Made by a program: the position numbers and the translations under genes
DNA from: Dehalococcoidales bacterium
GTDB lineage: Bacteria > Chloroflexota > Dehalococcoidia > Dehalococcoidales > UBA5627
Assembly (NCBI GenBank): GCA_028706995.1
Contig: JAQTVR010000018.1
Location: 1 to 14,387 of the forward strand
Length of the DNA: 14,387 nt
Reading direction: 5' to 3'
Notes under the pieces: model-generated
Database searches by the model: none
Seen by the model: only the letters and a program-made list of their open reading frames with translations
What the model was told of the DNA's origin: nothing
Part shown: positions 6,601 to 13,758 of the stretch, piece after piece
How the letters are laid out: the number at the start of each line of letters is the position of its first letter
How positions within the stretch are numbered: the stretch's first letter is position 1

Positions 6601-7890
6601 TTATTTATTTGAAGATTTAACAATTTCTACCAATTTCCTAATAGTCTTCCTTGCCCTCAACATATCACTTACGTTTTGACGATTTTGATAATCCCTTAGA
6701 TATTCGCGTGACTCATCTTTTTGGTCATTTGAATCGCTTATTATATGCTCAATTTCTACATTAACCTCTTCATTATCAACCTGAACCCCTTCTGTTTTAG
6801 CTACTTCATATACCACCAGTGACCACATTAACCTCTTTTTAGCCATTGGAATAGCTTGTTCTTTAAGCTTGGCTTCAGGCATTTGTTTCATCTTCTCTTC
6901 ATATTCTCTTTCATCCCTGCAAGAAGCCTGCATTTGCTGCATATACCCGGATATAAGATTCCGGGCTTCTACATCTATCATAATAGGTGGATACTCCAGT
7001 TTGCTTTGCGCTATCAGAGCCTCGACCACCTTTTCCTCAAACTTGGACTCCGCATTTCGTTCTCTCTCAATTTTCATATTCATCTCTATACGTTCTTTAA
7101 GTAAATCAAGAGTTTTGATATCGGGAGCAATTTTTTGGGCAAATTCATCATTGAGCTCGGGCAACATTGTTTCCTGAATATCATGTACTTTTACCTTAAA
7201 TGATACCTCTTTCCCGGCCACCACTTTACCAGGATAATCATCTGGAAGTTTTAATTTAAACTCTTTTTCTTCATCCTTATTAATACCAATCATATGCTCA
7301 TATAAATTTGGAATTTCAGGAGAAAATTCAGGGGTAACCTGAAATTTAACACCTTTATTACGTATAATGGGTGACTCTAATACGATCCCTTCAATATCAA
7401 CCGTTATAATATCGCCTTCTTTAACCGGACGGTCTACCATAGTATAATTAACAAATTGAATGCGAAGATTCTCTAAAACTTCGTCAATCTCTTCCTTTTT
7501 TACTTCCAGTGAATCGGGCTCAATCTGCAGGCTATGATAATCACCGAGCTCTACTATTGGTTTTAGCGGGACTACCATCTCGAACACTAGCGGTTCTTTC
7601 TGTATCATTTTAACCATCGGTTGCATTACAGGTTCAAGCTTTTGTTCCTCAATAACCTTTGAACAGGTTATGGGTACCATCTCATTAATGGCTTCCTCAA
7701 TCAGTTTTTCTCTGCCTATATGCTTTTCAAGAATATCTCTCGGTGCGTTGCCTTTACGGAAACCCGGAACCTCCGAATTTTTAACAATGCGTTGATAGGC
7801 TTTGTTCATGTACTCTTCTATTTCTGATGGATCGGTTTCAACAGTCAGATAGGACATACGGTTTTCGGTTTTGTCCAGTGTTACCTTCAT
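6601..7890 (-). CDS. tig: Trigger factor, ribosome-associated chaperone
   Basis: Chaperone that binds at the ribosome exit tunnel and shields nascent chains; 429 residues, the family norm. The N-terminal ribosome-binding domain (about 1-115) has the signature GFRKGNAP at 43-50, where the usual residue after GFR-x-G is Lys and here is Asn. The FKBP-like prolyl isomerase domain is at about 155-240 (KEGDIITVDIEG onward), followed by the typical LPELNDEFAQ and the helical substrate-binding C-terminal domain to 429. The FKBP domain looks degenerate: the usual glycine-rich, aromatic F-x-L-G...IPGFE segment is replaced by KFQVTPEFSPEIPNLYEHMIG. Isomerase activity may thus be weak while the chaperone role is kept. 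AGGGG a few bases before the ATG is the ribosome site. It starts 20 bases after aspS ends and precedes clpP, a common tig-clpP arrangement linking folding to proteolysis. Confidence 0.96.
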   Translation of the reverse strand: MKVTLDKTENRMSYLTVETDPSEIEEYMNKAYQRIVKNSEVPGFRKGNAPRDILEKHIGREKLIEEAINEMVPITCSKVIEEQKLEPVMQPMVKMIQKEPLVFEMVVPLKPIVELGDYHSLQIEPDSLEVKKEEIDEVLENLRIQFVNYTMVDRPVKEGDIITVDIEGIVLESPIIRNKGVKFQVTPEFSPEIPNLYEHMIGINKDEEKEFKLKLPDDYPGKVVAGKEVSFKVKVHDIQETMLPELNDEFAQKIAPDIKTLDLLKERIEMNMKIERERNAESKFEEKVVEALIAQSKLEYPPIMIDVEARNLISGYMQQMQASCRDEREYEEKMKQMPEAKLKEQAIPMAKKRLMWSLVVYEVAKTEGVQVDNEEVNVEIEHIISDSNDQKDESREYLRDYQNRQNVSDMLRARKTIRKLVEIVKSSNK

Positions 7891-7910
7891 TTTTACCCCT
7901 TTTTAAAAAA

Positions 7911-9704
7911 TTACTGCTCTTTAAGACTTATATGTAACTCGGCAAGATCTTCTTCGCTAACTGTTGCCGGAGCGCCAAAACACAGATCAAATGCATTCTG
8001 GTTCTTGGGAAACGGAATGACTTCCCTGATTGTACTCTCTCCTGTAAGTAGCATCAATATACGGTCGATCCCGACAGCCACGCCTCCATGAGGCGGAGCT
8101 CCGTAACTAAAAGCCTCCAATAAGTGTCCGAAAAGCTGGTCGACACTTTCGTCAGTATACCCCATTATTTTAAACACTTTTCTCTGAAGATCACTGTTAT
8201 AGATCCTTATACTTCCACCGCCTATCTCATAACCGTTAAGCACCATATCATAATGCTGTCCGTATACCCCTGCTGGATTTGTATCAAGTATAGCCATATC
8301 TTTTTCTTTAGGGGCGGTAAACGGATGGTGCATAGATTCCCAACGATTTATTTTGTTATCCCAGCTAAATAAAGGGAAATTAACTATAAAGCAATAAGCA
8401 AAAAGATTGGGATCTGCTAATTCAAGACGACGCCCCATCTCAGAACGCAATCTGCCTAACGTACTGCTTACCGTTTCATCATCACCGGCTACTATCAATA
8501 ACATATCCCCCGTATTCGAGCCAAGACGAACTGCCATCTCTTTAACCTGTTCTATGGTAAGAAACTTGACTATCTGCGATTTCACGTTGTCTATGCCTAG
8601 ATCGTCGAGGCTTTTTACTGAGGGATCTAATAATATTGTAACCAGCCCCTTGGCTCCAAAACCCTTAGCCATTTCATTAAGCTCGTTTATTTGTGTACGT
8701 GTAAAACCGGCACACCCAGGAGCACAAATTCCCTTTACCTTGCCACCCTGTGCTACAGTTGAACTGAATACTGCAAATTCAGATCTGGCTAATAAATCTG
8801 TAAGGTCTTTAATCTCCATCCCGAAACGAATATCAGGTTTATCCGAGCCATAGCGTTCCATTGCATCGGAATATGTAATACGTGGAAATGGTTTGATAAT
8901 TTTCTTATCAGGTTTTATTGTCTCCATTATTTTAGTAAAGAGATCTTCAAGTAGGCCTATTACATCCTCTTCCTCCGCAAAGCTCATCTCTATATCCAAC
9001 TGTGTGAACTCCGGCTGACGGTCGGCACGAGTATCTTCATCACGAAAACATTTAGCTATCTGATAATACTTTTCCATGCCGGCTACCATTAATAGCTGCT
9101 TTAATTGTTGCGGTGATTGGGGAAGGGCATAAAACTTACCCGGATAAACACGGCTGGGAACAAGATAATCACGCGCACCTTCCGGGGTTCTTTTTATTAA
9201 TATAGGTGTTTCTATCTCTATAAATCCCTTACTATCCATGTAATCACGCATCATTTTTACTACACGGTGTCGTAGTATAATATTATTTTTCATACGGTCA
9301 CGCCTGATATCCAGGTAACGATATTTAAGACGCAAATTCTCATCGATTTCTATATCTTCATTTATGTAAAACGGCGTTGTTTTCGATGTATTTAATATTT
9401 TTACAGTATCGGCAAGGATCTCGATCTCACCGGTAGCGATCTTTAAATTCTCAGTGCCTTCGGGGCGCAGAGAAACCCGCCCCTTTATCATTACTACGTA
9501 TTCGTTACGCAACTGACTGGCCAGTTCATGGCACTCTCTTGAGGTCTCAGGATTGAAGACAACCTGTGCAATGCCCGACCTGTCTCTAAGATCTATAAAT
9601 ATTAGACCACCATGGTCGCGACGACGGTCTACCCATCCGGCGAGGGTAACTATATACTCTTTATGACCTCTATTAAGCTCTCCACAATTATGACTTTTGA
9701 GCAA
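7911..9704 (-). CDS. aspS: Aspartyl-tRNA synthetase, bacterial type, probably non-discriminating
   Basis: Class IIb synthetase that charges tRNA with aspartate; 597 residues, typical of bacterial AspRS with the GAD insertion. The N-terminal OB-fold anticodon domain (about 1-105) includes GWVDRRRDHGGLIFIDLRD. Class II motif 1 is at about 161-169 (FIEIETPIL), motif 2 at 220-223 (FRDE, then TRADRQPEFTQLD), and motif 3 near 545-555 (GIDRILMLLTG). His31 and Gly83 occupy the anticodon-domain positions linked in Pseudomonas aeruginosa AspRS to recognition of tRNA-Asn as well as tRNA-Asp, so this enzyme is likely non-discriminating. The start is TTG at 9704: an in-frame TAG lies 12 bases upstream of it, no in-frame ATG preserves the N-terminus, and AGGGGGG lies four bases before it. 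It is the first gene of aspS-tig-clpP, read from the promoter at 9748-9776. Confidence 0.97.
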   Translation of the reverse strand: MLKSHNCGELNRGHKEYIVTLAGWVDRRRDHGGLIFIDLRDRSGIAQVVFNPETSRECHELASQLRNEYVVMIKGRVSLRPEGTENLKIATGEIEILADTVKILNTSKTTPFYINEDIEIDENLRLKYRYLDIRRDRMKNNIILRHRVVKMMRDYMDSKGFIEIETPILIKRTPEGARDYLVPSRVYPGKFYALPQSPQQLKQLLMVAGMEKYYQIAKCFRDEDTRADRQPEFTQLDIEMSFAEEEDVIGLLEDLFTKIMETIKPDKKIIKPFPRITYSDAMERYGSDKPDIRFGMEIKDLTDLLARSEFAVFSSTVAQGGKVKGICAPGCAGFTRTQINELNEMAKGFGAKGLVTILLDPSVKSLDDLGIDNVKSQIVKFLTIEQVKEMAVRLGSNTGDMLLIVAGDDETVSSTLGRLRSEMGRRLELADPNLFAYCFIVNFPLFSWDNKINRWESMHHPFTAPKEKDMAILDTNPAGVYGQHYDMVLNGYEIGGGSIRIYNSDLQRKVFKIMGYTDESVDQLFGHLLEAFSYGAPPHGGVAVGIDRILMLLTGESTIREVIPFPKNQNAFDLCFGAPATVSEEDLAELHISLKEQ

Positions 9705-9747
9705 AATTCCCCCCTAATAACACGATATACGATATAAGTTAAAGCTA

Positions 9748-9776
9748 ATTATAACTCAAGGTTGTTTATTCTTCAA
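9748..9776 (-). promoter_or_regulatory. Sigma-70-type promoter for aspS-tig-clpP
   Basis: On the minus strand: -35 box TTGAAG (9776-9771, 4 of 6 to consensus), a 17-base spacer and a perfect -10 box TATAAT (9753-9748). Transcription would begin near 9741, giving a leader of roughly 37 bases to the TTG start of aspS. This is the only good match I found upstream of aspS. Confidence 0.7.
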
Positions 9777-9780
9777 ACAT

Positions 9781-9807
9781 ACATAACCAATCGTTACATA
9801 GTTATGT
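9781..9807. repeat. Inverted repeat ACATAAC-N13-GTTATGT between divergent promoters
   Basis: ACATAAC (9781-9787) and GTTATGT (9801-9807) are exact reverse complements 13 bases apart. A further GTTA (9793-9796) lies between them, forming a smaller TAAC/GTTA pair. The repeat begins five bases upstream of the aspS -35 box and about 60 bases upstream of the fhs -35 box. Position and symmetry suit a dimeric regulator's operator, but a 7-bp repeat in AT-rich DNA may be chance. Confidence 0.3.
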
Positions 9808-9846
9808 CACTTATCTAATATTAAAATGGCATATTAAACCGCTTTC

Positions 9847-9869
9847 ATAATTTATAAATTTATAAAATT
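9847..9869 (+). promoter_or_regulatory. A/T-rich UP-element-like block before the fhs promoter
   Basis: Twenty-three bases made only of A and T, with two TTTATAAA units in tandem, directly abut the fhs -35 box at 9870. Such tracts at about -40 to -60 are bound by the C-terminal domain of the RNA polymerase alpha subunit and raise promoter strength. In this AT-rich spacer the assignment rests on position and composition only. Confidence 0.4.
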
Positions 9870-9898
9870 TTGAATTTTGCAAATTAATTAATTATAAT
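9870..9898 (+). promoter_or_regulatory. Sigma-70-type promoter for the fhs operon
   Basis: -35 box TTGAAT (9870-9875, 4 of 6), exactly 17 bases, then a perfect -10 TATAAT (9893-9898). The start of transcription is expected near 9905, which leaves a leader of about 145 bases before fhs. An overlapping weaker alternative exists: TTGCAA at 9877-9882 with TACTAT 17 bases later. The design mirrors the aspS promoter on the other strand. Confidence 0.7.
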
Positions 9899-9904
9899 AT
9901 ACTA

Positions 9905-10049
9905 TAGGTTATTTTATTCAATATATGTAAATAACAAATATATGAAGAGGAGACAAATTAAAAAGAGACAGAGATAGGACGAATGATCCAATAGGCATCA
10001 ATAAATTATATACGGTTCTTTATTACATAGAATCGGAGGGGAAAGATAA
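9905..10049 (+). other. Long 5' leader of fhs, function unknown
   Basis: The inferred untranslated leader is about 145 bases, much longer than the roughly 37-base aspS leader. It contains two copies of AATATATG (9920-9927 and 9937-9944), two of GAGACA (9950-9955 and 9965-9970), and a purine-rich AGAGGAG (9946-9952) that resembles a ribosome site but has no plausible gene after it. The real fhs ribosome site GGAGGGG is at 10035-10041. I recognise no known riboswitch class and see no strong hairpin followed by a T-run. Confidence 0.4.
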
Positions 10050-11831
10050 ATGGTTAAGTTCGATATAACATCATTAGACCCAACCAAATTGCAGGATTGG
10101 CAGATCGCTGAAGAAGCCGAAAAATATATGAAACCCATCTTTAAACTTGCCGATGAGTGGGGAATCCAGAGCAATGAACTTTTCCCCTATGGGCATTATA
10201 TCGGGAAAGTAGACTTTCCGTCTGTTTTAAATCGTTTAAAGGAAAGACCAAATGCCAAATATATAGATGTCACCGCTATCACCCCTACCCCGCTCGGGGA
10301 AGGGAAGAGTACTACCACGATGGGGCTGGTTCCAGGTTTAGCAAAAAGAGGGAAAAATGTATCCGGCGCTATCCGGCAACCTTCCGGAGGGCCTACATTT
10401 AATATAAAAGGGAGTGCTGCGGGTGGGGGGCTATCACAATGTATTCCATTAACTCCGTTTTCACTTGGTCTTACAGGTGATATCGATAATGTTACTAACG
10501 CCCATAATTTAGCTATGGTTGCATTGACTTCACGCATCCAGCACGAATTTATTAATGACGATGAATTTCTGGCTCAAAAAAATCTAAAGCGTTTAAATAT
10601 TGATCCCAGGAATATACAGATGAAATGGGCTATGGACTTCTGCGCACAGGCGCTCAGGGATGTCGTTATCGGTATCGGTGACAAGATGGATGGTTTCATG
10701 ATGCGCTCCGGTTTTGCTATCTCAGTTAGCTCGGAGGTTATGGCAATTCTCTCGGTATTCACCAGTCTTAGAGACCTACGTGAAAGGATGTCTAAAATTG
10801 TTGTTGCCTATGATAAACAGGGCAATCCGGTTACTACCAAAGACCTTGAAGTCGATGGTGCTATGACCGCATGGATGGTAAGAGCCGCTAATCCTAACTT
10901 GCTTCAAACACTGGAAGGGCAACCTGTTTTAGTACACGCCGGTCCATTTGCTAATATTGCCGTCGGGCAATCATCTATTGTTGCCGACCAGATAGCATTG
11001 AAACTCTCTGATTATCACGTTACAGAAAGTGGATTTGGAGCCGATATCGGCTTTGAAAAGTTCTGGAATATAAAATGCCGCCTAAGCGGACTTGTTCCCA
11101 ACTGTGCCGTCATCGTAGCCACTATCAGGGCGCTTAAGATGCACGGAGGCGGACCTAAAGTAACTCCGGGCAAACCACTGGATACTTCCTATACCACCGA
11201 GAATACCGGGCTGGTAGAAAAAGGTTGCGCTAATCTTATAGTGCATATAGAAACAGTAAAAAAATCAGGAATAAATCCGGTGGTCTGCATTAATAATTTC
11301 CATACCGACACTAAAAATGAGATTGCTATAGTTAAAAGAGTGGCCGAACAGGTCGGCGCTAGAGTTGCCATATCACAACACTGGCTTAAGGGGGGGGCAG
11401 GCGCATTGGATCTTGCCGATGCCGTTATAGATGCTTGCGAAGAAAAGACCGATTTCAAACTGCTGTATGAAGACAATACACCGATACGGCAGAGGATAGA
11501 GATTATTGCAAGGCAGATTTATGGAGCCGATGGTGTCAGTTTTTCACCTGAAGCCAAAGCTAAAGTAGAGAGGCTTGAGAAAGACTCGGATATAAACAAA
11601 ATGGTGACCTGTATGGTAAAAACCCATCTGAGTTTAACCCATGACCCTAACCTTAAAGGGCGCCCCAAAGATTGGATATTGCCCATAAGAGATATACTAA
11701 CGTACAATGGAGCCGGTTTTATAGTTCCTGTTGCAGGTGATATTAAACTTATGCCTGGAACATCCTCTGACCCTGCTTTTAGAAGAGTAGACGTTGACGT
11801 AGAGACAGGTAAAATTAAAGGGCTGTTTTAA
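10050..11831 (+). CDS. fhs: Formate-tetrahydrofolate ligase (10-formyl-THF synthetase)
   Basis: Catalyses ATP + formate + tetrahydrofolate to 10-formyl-THF, ADP and phosphate, the formate-fixing step of the Wood-Ljungdahl methyl branch; it can run in reverse to make ATP. The nucleotide loop TPTPLGEGKSTTT (78-90) corresponds to the family's PTPAGEGKTTT. GAIRQPSGGPTFNIKGSAAG, LTGDIDNVTNAHNL and the second signature VATIRALKMHGGGP are also present. At 593 residues it is some 35 longer than the common form of about 557. Part of the excess is an N-terminal extension (the first 20 or so residues, LDPTKLQDWQIAEEAEKYMKPI). The variant residues suggest the longer subtype found in some anaerobes. GGAGGGG lies eight bases before the ATG. 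It heads an apparent operon with the RACo-like and CooC-like genes, tying it to acetyl-CoA pathway carbon flow rather than only to purine or formyl-Met supply. Confidence 0.97.
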   Translation: MVKFDITSLDPTKLQDWQIAEEAEKYMKPIFKLADEWGIQSNELFPYGHYIGKVDFPSVLNRLKERPNAKYIDVTAITPTPLGEGKSTTTMGLVPGLAKRGKNVSGAIRQPSGGPTFNIKGSAAGGGLSQCIPLTPFSLGLTGDIDNVTNAHNLAMVALTSRIQHEFINDDEFLAQKNLKRLNIDPRNIQMKWAMDFCAQALRDVVIGIGDKMDGFMMRSGFAISVSSEVMAILSVFTSLRDLRERMSKIVVAYDKQGNPVTTKDLEVDGAMTAWMVRAANPNLLQTLEGQPVLVHAGPFANIAVGQSSIVADQIALKLSDYHVTESGFGADIGFEKFWNIKCRLSGLVPNCAVIVATIRALKMHGGGPKVTPGKPLDTSYTTENTGLVEKGCANLIVHIETVKKSGINPVVCINNFHTDTKNEIAIVKRVAEQVGARVAISQHWLKGGAGALDLADAVIDACEEKTDFKLLYEDNTPIRQRIEIIARQIYGADGVSFSPEAKAKVERLEKDSDINKMVTCMVKTHLSLTHDPNLKGRPKDWILPIRDILTYNGAGFIVPVAGDIKLMPGTSSDPAFRRVDVDVETGKIKGLF

Positions 11832-11847
11832 CTAACGGGAAAAAATT

Positions 11848-13758
11848 ATGACTGAAAATTCATCTTGCAGTATTCGTACCGTTCATTTTGAACCGGATAA
11901 TATTGATATTATCGTACAAAATGGAGCCAACTTAATGGAAGCTGCCGTTGCTGCAGGAGTTCATATTAATGCCTCCTGCGGGGGTGCAGGCGTTTGCGGA
12001 ACATGCAACGTCATTATTAATAATGGGATGGTCGAGAGCGTCAGAACCGATAAAATATCTGAAAAAGACTATGAAAAAGGAGTCCGTCAAGCCTGTAAAA
12101 GTAATATACTATCTGACCTTAACGTTGAAATACCGGCTGCGTCCAGATTAGAAAAAGCTATCCTTTCACGTGAAGAAATGCTTTCGACATCGACCATAGC
12201 TGTAGGTTGGAAATATGATCCTCCGGTAAAAAAGATATATATCGAATTATCCCCGCCGACGCCGCAGGATAACTCGAGCGACCTGTCCCGTTTGCTTAAA
12301 GAATTAACACGGCAAATGTGTATCGAAAGTATATCTATTGAGCCTAATACCATGAAAAAATTGGCTGATACCCTGCGTGCTGGCAATTGGAAGGTTACTG
12401 TTACCACCCTGTTGGATTTGAACAGTGGAATAAGACTTATCAAAATCGAGCCCGGAGATACAAGGGCAAGGCATTATTCACTGGCTTTTGATATTGGAAC
12501 GACAGCCGTTAGAGGACAATTACTTGACTTAAATCGCGCTAAAGTACTTTCTCAAAATATTGATTACAACCGCCAGATAAGCTATGGCGAAGACGTCATC
12601 AGCCGCATTTCTCAGTCACAAAAAACAGGTGGATTGGAGAGATTACAAAAAGCGATTGTCTCGACTTTAAACGACCTGATAAAAAAGCTTGTCGATGAGG
12701 CTGGAATTAATACAAACGATATCTGCCATATGGTGGTTGCGGCAAACACCGTTATGGTTCAATTACTTTTGTCACTTAATCCCAAATATCTCAGGTTGTC
12801 CCCCTATGTGCCAACAGCTAACGTTTTCCCGCCTGTAGTAGCTAGGTCACTGGGGATAGAAATATCGGACCACGTTCAATTAAATACCATTCCTTGTGTA
12901 GCCAGTTATGTTGGAGGGGACATTGTGTCAGGAATACTAGGCACTGGTATCTTTCAAAGAGAAGCATTAACTCTCTACATAGATATCGGCACTAATGGAG
13001 AAATAGTTCTCGGCAATAAGGACTGGATGATAAGTGCTGCCTGTTCCGCTGGACCCACCTTTGAAGGCGGTGGCATAAAATACGGTATGATAGCCACTTC
13101 GGGAGCCATAGAAGGATTCGATATCGATCCGGAAAATTATGAACCTATTATTACAACCGTAGATAACGCCAAGCCGAAAGGAATTTGCGGCTCGGGTCTG
13201 ATAAATACCGCAGCTATTCTGCTAAAAAACGGGGTTATTGATCAGAAAGGTAAATATAATAATCTGCCTTCCAGAAGGATTAGAAAAGGATATAATGGAT
13301 ACGAATATATACTGGCATATGCCGCTGAAACGCAGATAGATAAAGATATCGTTCTATCAGAAATCGATATAGATAATCTTATTCGTTCTAAAGCAGCCAT
13401 GTATGCTGGCTACTATACATTGATTCAAAGCACAGGTAAGAGCTTCTCCGATATACAGCAGGTTGTTATAGCCGGAACCTTCGGCAGTAAAATCAATATT
13501 GAAAATGCTATTATCATCGGACTGCTTCCAGACCTACCGCGTAATAAATTTATATTTATAGGTAATGGCTCTTTACTTGGAGCCAGATTAACGTCTTTTT
13601 CATCTGAACTCCTCTATCAGGGACAAATTGTTGCAGGAATGATGACCAACTTGGAGCTGTCTGAAAATAAAGAATTCATGGATAATTACTTGGCAGCTTT
13701 ATTTTTACCGCATACTAACGCCGATGAATTCCCGTCAATAAAAACCGGAGGCATATAA
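11848..13758 (+). CDS. RACo-like reductive activator of corrinoid protein (2Fe-2S / ASKHA)
   Basis: Likely restores the inactive Co(II) state of the corrinoid iron-sulfur protein to Co(I), driven by ATP, so that it can accept methyl groups in the acetyl-CoA pathway. The N-terminal ferredoxin-like domain (about 10-97) has plant-type 2Fe-2S ligands Cys44, Cys50, Cys53 and Cys83 (CGGAGVC-GTC, then QACK). A linker of about 100 residues follows. From about 210 an ASKHA ATPase region (DUF4445 type) shows phosphate loop FDIGTTAVRG (214-223), YIDIGTNGEIVLG (377-389), SAGPTFEGGGI (400-410), GICGSGL (445-451) and an adenosine-type IAGTFGSKI (541-549). Its 636 residues match RACo, and the 2Fe-2S domain separates it from RamA-type activators, which carry 4Fe-4S clusters. 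Fhs ends 16 bases upstream and the CooC-like start overlaps its stop by one base. The partner CoFeSP genes are not in the window, so another corrinoid methyltransferase partner is possible. Confidence 0.88.
   Translation: MTENSSCSIRTVHFEPDNIDIIVQNGANLMEAAVAAGVHINASCGGAGVCGTCNVIINNGMVESVRTDKISEKDYEKGVRQACKSNILSDLNVEIPAASRLEKAILSREEMLSTSTIAVGWKYDPPVKKIYIELSPPTPQDNSSDLSRLLKELTRQMCIESISIEPNTMKKLADTLRAGNWKVTVTTLLDLNSGIRLIKIEPGDTRARHYSLAFDIGTTAVRGQLLDLNRAKVLSQNIDYNRQISYGEDVISRISQSQKTGGLERLQKAIVSTLNDLIKKLVDEAGINTNDICHMVVAANTVMVQLLLSLNPKYLRLSPYVPTANVFPPVVARSLGIEISDHVQLNTIPCVASYVGGDIVSGILGTGIFQREALTLYIDIGTNGEIVLGNKDWMISAACSAGPTFEGGGIKYGMIATSGAIEGFDIDPENYEPIITTVDNAKPKGICGSGLINTAAILLKNGVIDQKGKYNNLPSRRIRKGYNGYEYILAYAAETQIDKDIVLSEIDIDNLIRSKAAMYAGYYTLIQSTGKSFSDIQQVVIAGTFGSKINIENAIIIGLLPDLPRNKFIFIGNGSLLGARLTSFSSELLYQGQIVAGMMTNLELSENKEFMDNYLAALFLPHTNADEFPSIKTGGI

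Larger units (their letters stand above)
9705..10049. other. Divergent intergenic region between aspS and fhs (345 bases)
   Basis: This is the only gene-free stretch longer than 300 bases. Going left to right it holds the aspS ribosome site and short leader, the aspS promoter (9748-9776), an inverted repeat (9781-9807), a featureless stretch to about 9846, an A/T-rich block (9847-9869), the fhs promoter (9870-9898) and the long fhs leader (about 9905-10049). I see no tRNA, no open frame longer than 11 codons worth calling and no insertion sequence. Confidence 0.8.

Noticed and set aside
6573..6623. Longer N-terminus for ClpP (17 extra residues)
   Set aside because: It overlaps the end of tig and translates the strong Shine-Dalgarno of the ATG at 6572.
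8407..8853. 148-codon open frame antisense to aspS
   Set aside because: Lies opposite the conserved GAD-domain region of AspRS; its composition is that of a mirror frame, with no family resemblance.
9775..9812. Possible dif-like Xer site in the aspS-fhs spacer
   Set aside because: The arms around a short spacer match at only about 6 of 10 positions and the region does not fit the dif consensus; distance from xerC and its location between promoters give no support.
9942..9977. Tiny ORF MKRRQIKKRQR in the fhs leader
   Set aside because: Eleven highly basic codons with no ribosome site before the ATG; the SD-like AGAGGAG lies inside or after its start, so it cannot serve it. The basic composition follows from the purine-rich DNA.
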